Source: an uncultured Pseudomonadales bacterium (GTDB lineage Bacteria > Pseudomonadota > Gammaproteobacteria > Pseudomonadales > Azotimanducaceae). From it: a stretch of DNA of 64,000 bases. This document shows, one piece after another, positions 1-9,882 of the stretch (position 1 is its first letter; each line of letters starts with the position of its first letter). The stretch covers positions 3,031,617 through 3,095,616 of the forward strand of contig OX638346.1 in the NCBI GenBank assembly GCA_951813515.1. The letters run 5' to 3'. The notes under the pieces are model-generated. The model did no database searches. It had not been told where the DNA came from and was given only the letters and a program-made list of their open reading frames with translations. Both the position numbers and the translations under genes were made by a program.

Positions 1-23
1 GCTCCTGAGGCGGTCGCCTGCGG

Positions 24-3000
24 TCAGGCTCGTGAGGGTTGCAGCCCCGTGACCGGCACTCTTTTCATGTCCGCGACGATGTTGTACACGCACGGCACCA
101 GCACCAGCGTGATGACGGTCGCGAACAGGATGCCGAACGCGAGCGAAACCGCCATCGGAATGACCATCTGCGCCTGCATGGACGTCTCCGCGATCATCGG
201 TGCCAGGCCGAAGAATGTCGTAAGCGAAGTGAGCAATATGGGGCGCAGGCGCGCCGCGCCGGACTGAATCGCCGCCTCCATGGGCGACAGGCCGCTCGCT
301 GCCGCGCGGTTGACGAAGTCGACCATGATGAGGCTGTCGTTGACGACGACGCCGGACAACGCGATGAAACCGATGATCGAAACCGAGTTGAGGGCGAGGC
401 CGAGAATCATGTGGCCAACAACGGCGCCGACGATGCCGAACGGGATGGCGCTCATGATGATCAGCGGCTGGATATAGGAGCGAAGCGGAATGGCCAGCAG
501 CGCGTAGATCCCGAACAGCGCCGCCAGGAAGGCGTAGCCGAGTTGGCTCAGTCCCATGCGTTCGGCCATCGAACTGCCGGTGAGTTCCATGGTCACCCCC
601 TGGTACCGAAGCAGCAGGTCCGGAATGAAGTTCCGCCTGATCTCGGCAATGATCCGGGTGGGTTCCGCGACGTTTGTATCGGCGTTTGCCCTGACGGTGA
701 CAGAGTTTCGCCCGTCCAGCCGCTGCAATGAATTGTAGCCGCGCACCGTGTCGTATTCGGCGACGGCGTCGAAGGGGAGTTCGCGGCCGTCCGGCATGCG
801 GAACCACATGTTCTCAAGGTTGCCGACAGAACGGCGTTCCGAGCGCGGGTAGCGCACCATTACCCTGATTTCGTGACTGTCCCGCTGGATACGTTGCACT
901 TCCGCCCCGTAGAAGGCCTCTCGCACCTGGCGGGCGAGGCTCGCGAGGGTGACGCCCATGGCTTCGGCTTCCGGCTTGACCCTGAGCTTGATTTCTTCGG
1001 GCCCGGCCGCGGAGGAACTGCGGACTTCGAAGACGCCTTCGTAGTTGCGCAGGTGATCGGCGAGTTCTTCGGCGGCCGCCTCGACGCGTTCGTAGTTGTT
1101 GCCCAACAGCGCCAGTTCAATATTGGCCTGGCCGCCCATCCGCATGGAGGAAGAGAACCTCAGTTCCTTGGTTCCAGCGATTTCGCCGACCTTTTCACGC
1201 CATCTGTGTTCGACGTCCTTCAGCGTCACGGGCCGTTGGTCGCTCTTGGCCAGCTCCACCTGAATGGATGCTCTTGTCCCTTCGGTGACATAGGCGAACA
1301 TGTTCTCGGCCACGTCCATGTCGGTTCCGGTTTCGGCCTTGATCTCCTCGTTGATTTCGCGCAGGGCCGCATCCATGCGATTCACGATGTCCAGGATCAG
1401 GGCATCGGGGGCGCCCTCGTGCAGTTCGACCTCGGCCCTGACGAAGTCGCTGTCGATCTCGGGAAAGAACACGTAGCGCAGCGTGCCGCTGGCGACCACG
1501 CCGGCCACCAGGATCAGCAGGCTGACGAAGAATGCGAGAGTCGCGTAGCGGTACGTGATCGCTCTGCGAAGGAACGGCTTGTAGATGCGCTCCGAAAAAC
1601 GTTTCAGGTTGCGGTCGACCCAGTCGGCGACTCCGGCCTTGGGTCCGTGAGAGGACCGCATAGCCGCGAGATGCGATGGCAGGATGAGTTTCGACTCGAT
1701 CAGCGAGAACAGGAGGCAGAAGACCACCACCCAGGCGAGAGACTCGAACAGGGGTTCCATGCGTGAGCGGACTAGCAGCATGGGCGCGAAGGCGACCATG
1801 GTCGTCAATACGCCGAAGGTTGCGGGTATCGCGACGCGGCGCGCGCCGGCGACGATGGCGTCGAGGTGATAGCCGCGCTCCTCGGTGTAGGTGTAGGCGC
1901 TCTCGGCGATGATGATGGCATCGTCGACGACGATTCCCAGGACGAGAATGAACGCGAACAGGCTCATGATGTTGATGGACACGTCCACGTAGGGAACCGG
2001 CAGCATCGCCAACGCGCCAAGGAACGCGACGGGGAGACCGACCACCACCCAGGCCGCGATCTTCATGTGCAGGAAAATGCCGAGAATGCCCAGCACGAGC
2101 AACGCCCCGAGCGCCATGTTCTTCAGCATGAGGTTGAGGCGGCCCTTCAGGTAGTAGGTCCTGTCGGACCAGGCGGTGAGTTCCACGCCCTCCGGCAGGG
2201 TCGATTGGCGCTCTTCGATAAAGCGATGCGCCGCCTCGCTGATCGCTATCTCATTGCTGGTCCTGTCCCCCTTCACGTCGATGCCGAAACTGCGCTCGCC
2301 GTTGAAAAACGAGTAGATCTCGACCTCGACGAAGCCGTCGCGAATGGTCGCGATGTCACCGAGCCGCACGCGGGTTCCATCGGGCTGCGTCAGCAGGACG
2401 ATGTCCTCGAACTGCGCGCCGGTATACGCCTGGCCCTTGGTCCTGAGCCGAATCTGCCCGGCTTCGGACTGGATCGAGCCGCCCGGCAGGTCGATGGACC
2501 ACTGCCGTATGGTCTGGGCGACCTGGCTCAGGGTTAGCCCGTACTGGCGCAGCGTCTGCTCGGGGACCTCGATGGATATCTCGAACGGGCGTGATCCGCT
2601 CACCTCGGCCATGGGCACCTCCGGCAGAGCGGCGATCTCGTCGCGCAGGTCCTCCGCCAGTTCCTTCATCGAAGGCTCGTCCAGGTTTCCGTGGACCTGG
2701 ATGCTCAACACGCCGAACTCGTATTTGCGCTTGGAGATGACCGGTCTCTCGGTTTCCGCCGGGAATGTCGAGATACTGTCGACGGCCACCTTGATGTCGT
2801 TAGCGACCGTATTGATGTCGTAGCCGTGCTCGACTTCGGCGACGACACGACCCGATCCTTCCCTGGCTGAGGATCGGATCTCGCCAATGCCCTGGATCGA
2901 TTCGATCGCCTGTTCGATCTTCACCACGACGCCTTCCGCGACTTCCTGGGGCGCGGCGCCGCGATACGGCACGGATACGGTGATCTCGTCGGAGCCGAAG

Positions 3001-3155
3001 TCCGGAAAACTCTCTTTCTTGACGATGAAGAGCGACCAGAGGCCCGCGCCGATGATGCAGAACATCAGCAGGTTCGCCGCCACGTGGTTGCGGGCGAACC
3101 AGCCGATCAAGCCGCGCGATTCGAGCGGCACGGGCGGGGCCTGGGATTCAGCCAT
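24..3155 (-). CDS. RND efflux transporter, inner-membrane permease (AcrB/MexB-like superfamily)
   Basis: This 1043-residue protein has the length and layout of HAE-type RND pumps. A first membrane helix lies near residues 22-42, followed by a large periplasmic porter region, a central block of helices near 340-500, a second periplasmic region, and a final helix block near 860-1020. The helix-4 proton-relay motif VVDDAIIIAE is present near residue 410. The protein would use proton influx to export drugs or other amphiphiles through a tripartite complex. Its ATG overlaps the end of the adaptor gene by 8 bases, so the two are probably translated together. No outer-membrane channel gene is visible, though one could lie beyond the left edge. 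The substrate cannot be read from sequence. Confidence 0.93.
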   Translation of the reverse strand: MAESQAPPVPLESRGLIGWFARNHVAANLLMFCIIGAGLWSLFIVKKESFPDFGSDEITVSVPYRGAAPQEVAEGVVVKIEQAIESIQGIGEIRSSAREGSGRVVAEVEHGYDINTVANDIKVAVDSISTFPAETERPVISKRKYEFGVLSIQVHGNLDEPSMKELAEDLRDEIAALPEVPMAEVSGSRPFEISIEVPEQTLRQYGLTLSQVAQTIRQWSIDLPGGSIQSEAGQIRLRTKGQAYTGAQFEDIVLLTQPDGTRVRLGDIATIRDGFVEVEIYSFFNGERSFGIDVKGDRTSNEIAISEAAHRFIEERQSTLPEGVELTAWSDRTYYLKGRLNLMLKNMALGALLVLGILGIFLHMKIAAWVVVGLPVAFLGALAMLPVPYVDVSINIMSLFAFILVLGIVVDDAIIIAESAYTYTEERGYHLDAIVAGARRVAIPATFGVLTTMVAFAPMLLVRSRMEPLFESLAWVVVFCLLFSLIESKLILPSHLAAMRSSHGPKAGVADWVDRNLKRFSERIYKPFLRRAITYRYATLAFFVSLLILVAGVVASGTLRYVFFPEIDSDFVRAEVELHEGAPDALILDIVNRMDAALREINEEIKAETGTDMDVAENMFAYVTEGTRASIQVELAKSDQRPVTLKDVEHRWREKVGEIAGTKELRFSSSMRMGGQANIELALLGNNYERVEAAAEELADHLRNYEGVFEVRSSSAAGPEEIKLRVKPEAEAMGVTLASLARQVREAFYGAEVQRIQRDSHEIRVMVRYPRSERRSVGNLENMWFRMPDGRELPFDAVAEYDTVRGYNSLQRLDGRNSVTVRANADTNVAEPTRIIAEIRRNFIPDLLLRYQGVTMELTGSSMAERMGLSQLGYAFLAALFGIYALLAIPLRSYIQPLIIMSAIPFGIVGAVVGHMILGLALNSVSIIGFIALSGVVVNDSLIMVDFVNRAAASGLSPMEAAIQSGAARLRPILLTSLTTFFGLAPMIAETSMQAQMVIPMAVSLAFGILFATVITLVLVPCVYNIVADMKRVPVTGLQPSRA

Positions 3156-4305
3156 CGAGACGTACTCTCATGCCCGGCAGCGGATGGTCGATGGGGGTGG
3201 TCACGTAGATCTCGCCGTCGGCTACGCCGCCGTCCAGGTACGCGAGGTCCTCGTCGGTGCGCACCACGCCGACGGTGCGTGGCTGTATGGTCGAGTTTGC
3301 GTCCACTACCCATAACGTGGTTCCCCGGGACAGGGCGTGCCGGGGCACGGCGACCAGTTCGCCTCCCGGCAATCCGGTGATCGCCGCGGTAACGAACGTC
3401 CCCATGCGCAGCGGCTCCCGTTTGCTATCGGCGAGATCGTAGGGATCGTTCATTTGCGCGACGACGTAGAGAACCCTACTGCTGGCGTCGAAGACGCCCT
3501 CGGAGCGGACGACGCGCGCTTCCCAGTCGAAATGTTGATCACCGATGCTGGCGCTCAGCACCACCGGCAATTCCCCGCCGGCATCCAGTTTGCCGAGATC
3601 GAGGAAGCGCAGGTCCTTCTGCGTCACGGGTAGTCGAACCTCGGCCAGATCGACGGCGAACGTGCGCGCGAGTTGCGCGCCGACGTTCACGTACTGGCCG
3701 ACGTCGGCGAGCTTCTCGCGCACCATGCCGTCGTACGGGGCGCGGATGACTGTCCGCCGCAAGTCTTCCTCGACTTTTTCCAGTTCGGCCTCTTTCGATT
3801 CCAGTTCGGCCAGCGCCTCCTGGAGCTGCGGCTTGCGCAATGTGAGTTCCGATGCCGGTCCGGTCGCGGTGTTGAGTTCGCGCAGGCGTTCCCAGTCTTC
3901 GAATGCGTATCCGGCCAACGCGTTTTCGGTGGCGACTCCGGTACGAGCCTTTGCCACCTCGGCGCGGGCGCGTTTCACCACCGTCTCGTAGTTTCGCGGA
4001 TCGATGCGGATCAGCATGTCTCCCCGCGCAAAAAATCCACCGCTCACGAAGGCGGGCGACACTTCGGCGATCTGGCCAGACACCTCGGACACCAACGTCG
4101 TCTGCGTGCGCGGCGACACCAGCCCCCGGGACCGGACGACGAACTCTATGGGCTCTCGCCTGGCGGTCGCTACCGATACCAGCAATGCGGGTTTGGAAAC
4201 GGCTTCCTTCGGCGTCTCCGGACGGGTCTGGATCATGGCGAACGATGCCACCACCGCCGCGACGATGAACGCCACCGGCAGGATGATCTTGAGCAAGCGC
4301 GTCAT
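3148..4305 (-). CDS. RND efflux periplasmic adaptor (membrane fusion protein, HlyD/AcrA type)
   Basis: The chosen ATG gives 385 residues opening with MTRLLKIILP and a hydrophobic N-terminal anchor. Lipoyl/barrel-sandwich halves follow (for example SRGLVSPRTQ and APYDGMVREK), flanking a helical hairpin rich in Glu, Lys and Arg near residues 90-170. A beta-barrel and membrane-proximal domain end the protein. It should link the RND permease encoded immediately downstream to an outer-membrane channel. A TTG start 14 codons upstream (position 4347) is possible, but it adds only a polar tail before the signal-like segment. Confidence 0.9.
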   Translation of the reverse strand: MTRLLKIILPVAFIVAAVVASFAMIQTRPETPKEAVSKPALLVSVATARREPIEFVVRSRGLVSPRTQTTLVSEVSGQIAEVSPAFVSGGFFARGDMLIRIDPRNYETVVKRARAEVAKARTGVATENALAGYAFEDWERLRELNTATGPASELTLRKPQLQEALAELESKEAELEKVEEDLRRTVIRAPYDGMVREKLADVGQYVNVGAQLARTFAVDLAEVRLPVTQKDLRFLDLGKLDAGGELPVVLSASIGDQHFDWEARVVRSEGVFDASSRVLYVVAQMNDPYDLADSKREPLRMGTFVTAAITGLPGGELVAVPRHALSRGTTLWVVDANSTIQPRTVGVVRTDEDLAYLDGGVADGEIYVTTPIDHPLPGMRVRLDG

Positions 4306-4412
4306 GGGAAGGTGACCGTTTCCAGGCGAGGTAGTCTGGGCGGGCAATGATAGCGAAAAGACTTCCCCTGTTCGCCCACTCCGACGGCGTCGCTACCGGC
4401 CGTCATTCGACG

Positions 4413-5516
4413 TCAGATCCGACCCTTCTCCAGGTCCAGGCGCCCGCGGGCCAGGTTGAGTCGCAGGACGTCGCTTGCGCCTTCCGCCAGGCGCATGGCC
4501 CGAACGCGGCGATACAGCGTCTCCAGGGGATGTCCGACGGTCAGCGCCTTGCCGCCGACGAGTTGAATGGCCGTGTCGACGACTTCGCCGACCGCTTCCG
4601 TCGCGAAAACCTTGCAGGCGATGCCTTCGTTCACGGTGTTCTCGCCGTCGTCCGCGAGCCTGGCGGTCCGGTACACCATGCTGCGGGCGGCGTAGGCCTT
4701 GATGCGCAGGTCGGCGTAGCGCAGTCGCACGCCTTCGCGGCCGCCGAGGGGCATACCGCTGCGATGCGGGGCTTTCAGGTGCGCCGCGAGATACTCGAGC
4801 ACCCAGCGCATCAGGCCGACGGACTGGGCGGCGAAAGCGATGCGCGTGTCGCCGATCTGTCGCAGGGCGCGGGGAAGGCCTTCGCCCGGTTTGCCCACGA
4901 TGTGCGCCGCGGGAACCTGGACGTTGTCGAACTCGAACCAGGCATGGTGGGTGCCGTCGAGGGAGCCGAAGACCTGTCTTGTGCGAACCCCCGGGGCGTC
5001 GGTGTCGATGACGACCATCGCGGGACCCTGGCCGTCGATTTCTACCAGAGCGGTGACAAAGTCCGCTTGCGCGCCGCCGGTCACATAGGACTTCTGGCCG
5101 TTGACCGTCAACATGTCGCCGTCGATGCGCCCGCTGGTGGGACGCGTCGCGTCGTCGGGCTCGGTAAAGCCGAAAGCCCCGCGTTTCTCTCCCGCGATGA
5201 GAGGCGCCAGGTATCGGCTCGCTATGGGTTCGTCCGCGCCCGCCAGGACGCCGGGTCCGGGTCCGAATACGGGCAGGTGGGAGAGGTTGTGGCTCGCAAG
5301 GGTGTCTCGAACCACGGTCATGGCGAGCGTGCTCGCCTCGCTGCCCCCCAACGCCCTGGGCTGCGTCATGAAGAAGAGGCCGGTGGCCTTCGAGGCGTCG
5401 ATGATCCGTGTCCGGTTGGCAGAAACGTCGGCCGCGAGAGGCGCCAGCGTGCCGCGCGCGAAGGCGTGGGTCTCGTCGCGCAGTCGGCGCAGTTCAGGCG
5501 TTAGCGATTCCGGCAC
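4413..5516 (-). CDS. Acyl-CoA dehydrogenase family protein
   Basis: The 367-residue flavoprotein has the acyl-CoA dehydrogenase order: helical N-terminal domain, central beta domain (GAFGFTEPDDATRP near residue 135, the FAD/substrate loop) and helical C-terminal domain ending in a region rich in Leu, Arg and Ala. It should take two electrons from an acyl-CoA and pass them to ETF. The catalytic base is hard to assign by eye because the C-terminal helices differ from the short-chain enzymes. It stands alone between the efflux operon and a small membrane protein on the same strand, so the acyl substrate is unknown. Confidence 0.85.
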   Translation of the reverse strand: MPESLTPELRRLRDETHAFARGTLAPLAADVSANRTRIIDASKATGLFFMTQPRALGGSEASTLAMTVVRDTLASHNLSHLPVFGPGPGVLAGADEPIASRYLAPLIAGEKRGAFGFTEPDDATRPTSGRIDGDMLTVNGQKSYVTGGAQADFVTALVEIDGQGPAMVVIDTDAPGVRTRQVFGSLDGTHHAWFEFDNVQVPAAHIVGKPGEGLPRALRQIGDTRIAFAAQSVGLMRWVLEYLAAHLKAPHRSGMPLGGREGVRLRYADLRIKAYAARSMVYRTARLADDGENTVNEGIACKVFATEAVGEVVDTAIQLVGGKALTVGHPLETLYRRVRAMRLAEGASDVLRLNLARGRLDLEKGRI

Positions 5517-5525
5517 TTTGCGCCG

Positions 5526-5885
5526 CTACAGCGTCTGCCACATCAGGAAGGCAACGATGAGGAAACCGCAGAGCACCATGGCGCCGAAAGCGCTGACAAC
5601 GTACATCTCTCCCGTGGCGCGTCGCCGCACCCGGTTTTCGACTTCCTCGGGGTCCTGTGCGGAAGTTGTCGAGGTCAGCCGATAGCGGGTCAATCCATCG
5701 CGTTTCGGCAAACGGACGAAAAGCTCGGGCGTCGCGTCAAGGCGCTCTTTCACGTCCATCATCGCGATTCCGGTACGGCGCGCGATCTGTTGCGGATGCA
5801 GGCCGATCTCCGGTTCTTCGCGAAACACCCGGTGGATCGCAAGAATACGGCGCGTCTTGCCCCAGTAGCGCGGCGTCAGCAACAC
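5526..5885 (-). CDS. Small protein with winged-helix-like N-terminus and C-terminal membrane anchor
   Basis: I do not recognise a named family. From the GTG chosen at 5885 the product has 119 residues. Residues about 10-65 (RRILAIHRVFREEPEIGLHP, then QQIARRTGIAMMDVKERL) resemble a small winged helix. A charged stretch follows, and one strong membrane helix ends the protein (VVSAFGAMVLCGFLIVAFLM). The frame stays open upstream to 6050, but that would overlap the ppk start, and the extra residues are Arg-rich and look untranslated. The GTG has an AGGG eight bases upstream. The gene diverges from ppk with about 155 bases between them. Confidence 0.6.
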   Translation of the reverse strand: MLLTPRYWGKTRRILAIHRVFREEPEIGLHPQQIARRTGIAMMDVKERLDATPELFVRLPKRDGLTRYRLTSTTSAQDPEEVENRVRRRATGEMYVVSAFGAMVLCGFLIVAFLMWQTL

Positions 5886-6040
5886 GGCGCGGGCCCTGTC
5901 AGGGAACGTTCGCTCATGCCGACGATAATAGCCGGACACGGTTTGCCGGGACAGTGGTCCAGAACCGGCCGAAGTACGGCCTGCTATGCGGGCCGAGGGG
6001 TTGTCGTGGCATCGTCGGAGAGTTTTGGTATCTTGCCGGC

Positions 6041-8104
6041 ATGACCGCAAACGTCGACCTCGCCAATCCGGATTTCTACATCAATCGGGAAATCTCCTTT
6101 CTCCAGTTCAATCGGCGTGTCCTCGAGCAGGCGAAGATTGCCGATGTGCCGCTCCTGGAACGGCTTCGTTTCCTGTGCATCACGAGTTCGAATCTCGACG
6201 AGTTCTTCGAGGTTCGCGTGGCGGGTCTGAAGCAGCGATATGCGCTGGGTTCCACGCAGCGGGGCCCGGACAACCTGACGCCGGCGGAACAGTTGCGCGC
6301 CATTTCCCTCGAAGCGCACGCCCTGGTGGAAGAGCAATACCGGGTGCTCAACGACATGATGTTCCCGGCGCTGGAACAGGAGGGTATCCATTTCCTGCAG
6401 GGCGAGCGATGGAACAAGAAGCAGGGCAGGTGGTTGAAGCGCTACTTCAACTACGAACTGGAGCCCATTCTCACCCCCATCGGCCTCGATCCGGCGCATC
6501 CCTTTCCACGCCTCCTGAACAAGAACCTGACCTTCATCGTGACCCTGGACGGCAAGGACGCATTCGGACGCAACAGCGGCATGGCCATCGTGCAGGCGCC
6601 GCGGGCGCTCCCGAGAGTCGTTCGGTTGCCTGAAACCCACGCGGAGTCGCCCAACGACCTGGTGTTTCTTTCCGAGATCATCGAGACCTATGTCGACGAT
6701 CTCTTTTCGGGGATGCGTGTGTCGGGCTGCTATCAGTTCCGCGTGACGCGCAACAGCGACCTGTTCGTGGACGCGGAGGAAGTCGATGACCTGCTGCGGG
6801 CCGTCGAGGGCGAACTGCTCTCGAGAAGGTTCGGGGATGCGGTGCGCCTCGAGCTGGCCGAGGATTGTCCTGGTGATGTCGCACACTTCCTGCAGATGCA
6901 GTTCGACCTGACCGACGACGACGTCTATAGATGCGATGGCCCCGTCAACCTGATGCGGCTGAACATGATTCCTGATGAAGTACCCCGTCCGGATCTCAAG
7001 TACGCGGGTTTCACCCCGCGAACGTTGAGCCGCATCCAGCACGCCTCGGACCTGTTTGCGGCGATTCGCGAAGGAGACATCCTGCTGCACCACCCGTTCG
7101 ACTCGTTTCTGCCGGTGATCGACTTTCTGCGGCAGTCGGCGGCGGATCCGGCGGTGCTGTCGATTCGTCAGACGCTCTACCGCACGGGGGCCGATTCGGC
7201 GGTTGTGAGCGCCCTGATCGACGCGGCGCGCAATGGCAAGGAGGTCCTGGTCGTCATAGAACTGCGCGCCCGTTTCGACGAGGCTGCGAACATCGAACTT
7301 GCCACCAGCCTACAGGAGGTGGGCGCGCAGGTGGTCTACGGCGTCGTCGGATTCAAGACCCACGCGAAGATGTCCATGGTGATTCGCCGCGAAGGCCGGC
7401 GCCTGGCGCGCTATATCCACGTCGGAACGGGCAACTACCATACGCGCACCGCGCGCCTGTATACGGACTACGGGCTATTCACCTGCGACCCGGCGATCAC
7501 CAGGGACGTGGAGCAGGTGTTCAAGCAACTCACGACGATGGGGAAGGCCGGCAAGCTGAAGAAGATGCTGCAGGCGCCGTTCACCCTGCAAAGCACCTTG
7601 CATCGGCACATCGAGAGCGAGATAGCCAATGCCGAGGCGGGCCGTCCGGCGCGGCTGATTGCCAAGATGAACGCGCTGATCGATCCGGAGACGATCCGTG
7701 TTCTCTACCGAGCGTCCCAGGCGGGGGTCAATGTGGATCTCATCGTGCGCGGGCTCTGTGCGCTGAAGCCGGGTATCGAGGGCGTATCGGAGAACATTCG
7801 CGTGATCTCCGTGATCGGTCGGTTCCTCGAGCATACGCGCGTGTTCTATTTCGAGCACGGCGGCGAGCCCTTGATGTACATATCGAGCGCCGACTGGATG
7901 CAGAGGAACTTCTTTGATCGCGTCGAGACGTGTATCCCGATCGAGGACGAGGCGCTGCGCGACTCGCTGATGCGCGACATCAAGCTGTATTTGGACGATA
8001 CTGCGGCATGGGAGCTAAATCCGGACGGCGGCTACCAACGGCGCAAGGGTGGGCGCAAATCTCTCATTGCCCAGGAGCGGTTGCTGGAAGCGGCGCCGGG
8101 TTGA
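6041..8104 (+). CDS. ppk: Polyphosphate kinase 1
   Basis: The 687-residue product matches the usual PPK1 length. It starts MTANVDLANPDFYINREISF, and NREISFLQFNRRVLEQA is the classic N-terminal PPK1 signature. The catalytic half carries KTHAKM, HVGTGNYHTRTARLYTDYG and FLEHTR, which hold the histidines involved in autophosphorylation and catalysis in this family. The enzyme reversibly polymerises ATP gamma-phosphate into polyphosphate. The frame stays open upstream to 5657, but I chose the ATG at 6041 because similarity begins exactly there. It converges on the ppx gene with 26 bases between the stops, an arrangement that pairs polyphosphate synthesis and breakdown. Confidence 0.96.
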   Translation: MTANVDLANPDFYINREISFLQFNRRVLEQAKIADVPLLERLRFLCITSSNLDEFFEVRVAGLKQRYALGSTQRGPDNLTPAEQLRAISLEAHALVEEQYRVLNDMMFPALEQEGIHFLQGERWNKKQGRWLKRYFNYELEPILTPIGLDPAHPFPRLLNKNLTFIVTLDGKDAFGRNSGMAIVQAPRALPRVVRLPETHAESPNDLVFLSEIIETYVDDLFSGMRVSGCYQFRVTRNSDLFVDAEEVDDLLRAVEGELLSRRFGDAVRLELAEDCPGDVAHFLQMQFDLTDDDVYRCDGPVNLMRLNMIPDEVPRPDLKYAGFTPRTLSRIQHASDLFAAIREGDILLHHPFDSFLPVIDFLRQSAADPAVLSIRQTLYRTGADSAVVSALIDAARNGKEVLVVIELRARFDEAANIELATSLQEVGAQVVYGVVGFKTHAKMSMVIRREGRRLARYIHVGTGNYHTRTARLYTDYGLFTCDPAITRDVEQVFKQLTTMGKAGKLKKMLQAPFTLQSTLHRHIESEIANAEAGRPARLIAKMNALIDPETIRVLYRASQAGVNVDLIVRGLCALKPGIEGVSENIRVISVIGRFLEHTRVFYFEHGGEPLMYISSADWMQRNFFDRVETCIPIEDEALRDSLMRDIKLYLDDTAAWELNPDGGYQRRKGGRKSLIAQERLLEAAPG

Positions 8105-8130
8105 CACGGGTCCGCACTGGCTCGCGCCCG

Positions 8131-9657
8131 TTAGGGCGAAAGGTCTTGTGGCGCTCGCTTCGGTATCGCGAGTCGGATCGGCGACCACCGAAGGTACTCG
8201 GCTTCCTGTTCGAGGTCGAGCTGCGTCAGCGGATGCTGGCCAATCCAGTTCCTTGGAAACGACAGTCTGATGAAGTCGTCTTCGGCGCGGACGTCGAAAG
8301 CCGGCAGGGCCACGTCCGACCGGCTGCGATGCAGCACCACGGCGATCCGCAACAGTACGCTGAGCCTCGCGAGATCGAGCGCATCGACGAAGTCTTCGGC
8401 CGGGAACTTGCGCCGGTGGGCGCGCACCAGTAGCGAAAGGCGATGCTGTTCCGGACGCGAGAACCCGGGCATGTCCATGTTGTCCAGCAGGTAACCGCCG
8501 TGCTTGTGGTACTGGCTGTGGGCGATGTCGAGGCCGATCTCGTGTAGCGTAGCGCTCCAGCGCAGCAGGGGGACGAGGTTGGGATCGATATCGTTCCAAT
8601 AGGGTTGCACCCGATCGAGAAGATCCTGCGCCGTCGCCGCGACGCGCCCGGCGTGGTCCTGATCGACGTTGAAACGCCGCGCAAGGTCGAGCACCGTGTT
8701 CTCCCGGATGTCCTGCTCGTGAATCCTGCCCAGGAGATCGTGCAGCAGGCCTTCGCGCAACGCGCCGCCGGATACGGTCAGACGGTCGACGTCGAGGGCG
8801 TCGAACAGGGCCCGTAGTATCGCGACCCCGCCGGGGAATACGGGCGCGCGTTGGGCGTCCACGCTGGCGAAGTCGAGATTCCCGGTGTGGCCGCATTCGA
8901 TCAGCCGCTTCGTGACGTGGTCCAGGCCTTCGCGCGTAATGTCGTTGCCTGCGAGTTCCGACTCGATGATGTCGTGCACGGCGATGATGGTGCCGGAGGC
9001 GCCAACGGCATTGTCCCAGCCGCGGGCAAGAAAGATGCGCTCGAGGACCTCGAACTCCTGCCGCGCGACGCGTTCTGCCGCCGCCATGCCGGTCGCGTCG
9101 ATGCGGCCGTCCGCGAAGTAGCTGTCGGACAGGTCCGCGCAGCCGATATAGAGGCTCTCGGCCAGTTGCGGCTGAAAGCTCTGCCCCAGGATCAGTTCAG
9201 TGCTGCCGCCGCCGATATCTATGACGAGGCGCGTGTCGTGGTTGTCCTCCAGGGAGTGGGAGACGCCGAGGTAGATCAGCCGGGCTTCCTCTCGACCGCT
9301 GATGACCTCCACCTGGTGGCCGAGGATTTCCTCGGCGCGAGCGATGAACTGCTGGCTGTTGCGTGCCTTGCGCAGGGTATTGGTGCCCACCACGCGCACA
9401 TTGCGCTGCGGCAGCAGACGGAGACGCTGACTCAACCGTTCGAGGCATTCCAGTGCGCGGGCGGTGGTCTTGGGACTGAGCATGTTGGCCGGGCCAAGAC
9501 CCTCGGCCAGGCGCACCATTTCCCGGTGTTTGTCGACTACCTGAAGCCGGTCGCCCCAGTCCAGGGCGACGATGAGGTGAAAGCTGTTGGAACCGAGATC
9601 CAGCGCTGCGTAGGTTTGCTTTGCGTCGTTTTGCGGACGGGCGCTGACTTCGGCCAT
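8131..9657 (-). CDS. ppx: Exopolyphosphatase / guanosine pentaphosphatase (Ppx/GppA family)
   Basis: The 508-residue protein has the actin-like ATPase fold of Ppx/GppA. AALDLGSNSFHLIVA near residues 17-31 is the phosphate-binding loop, and VIDIGGGSTELILG near 145 is the second. A C-terminal HD-like helical region contains SATLHEIGLDIAHSQYHKHG. It removes terminal phosphate from polyphosphate or hydrolyses pppGpp, and sequence alone does not separate the two. It is encoded tail to tail with ppk, which favours exopolyphosphatase. The ATG at 9657 starts directly before the conserved first strand. Confidence 0.93.
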   Translation of the reverse strand: MAEVSARPQNDAKQTYAALDLGSNSFHLIVALDWGDRLQVVDKHREMVRLAEGLGPANMLSPKTTARALECLERLSQRLRLLPQRNVRVVGTNTLRKARNSQQFIARAEEILGHQVEVISGREEARLIYLGVSHSLEDNHDTRLVIDIGGGSTELILGQSFQPQLAESLYIGCADLSDSYFADGRIDATGMAAAERVARQEFEVLERIFLARGWDNAVGASGTIIAVHDIIESELAGNDITREGLDHVTKRLIECGHTGNLDFASVDAQRAPVFPGGVAILRALFDALDVDRLTVSGGALREGLLHDLLGRIHEQDIRENTVLDLARRFNVDQDHAGRVAATAQDLLDRVQPYWNDIDPNLVPLLRWSATLHEIGLDIAHSQYHKHGGYLLDNMDMPGFSRPEQHRLSLLVRAHRRKFPAEDFVDALDLARLSVLLRIAVVLHRSRSDVALPAFDVRAEDDFIRLSFPRNWIGQHPLTQLDLEQEAEYLRWSPIRLAIPKRAPQDLSP

Positions 9658-9882
9658 CTGGGCGAAATTCTACTCCGTCGCCGTCGCTCGCTACCACCTC
9701 GTGTCGAATCAATCGGAATCGACGAGCGGGGAGACTGCGCGCTGTGAGCCAGCGTCGCGACCTGCCGCCTGGCGTAAGCGAAACCGCATGGTTCACGTTC
9801 CCCGCGCGCATGACGAGTGCGGAGCAAGGGGAAGATCGGCACCAATCGGTGACCGCAGATTGATGGCCTAGGCTGGGTCTGA

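Noticed and set aside
4347-5504. 385-codon plus-strand open frame
   Set aside because: It is antisense to the acyl-CoA dehydrogenase gene and shows no protein family pattern.
5657-6040. N-terminal extension of ppk
   Set aside because: It is Arg/Ser-rich, has no similarity to PPK1, and overlaps the divergent small gene. The ATG at 6041 begins exactly at the conserved domain.
5984-7093. 369-codon minus-strand open frame
   Set aside because: It is antisense to ppk, whose family motifs are clear on the plus strand.
8125-8138. Short hairpin CGCCC-GTTA-GGGCG between ppk and ppx
   Set aside because: The stem has five pairs with no T-run and overlaps the ppx stop codon. It is too weak to call a terminator.
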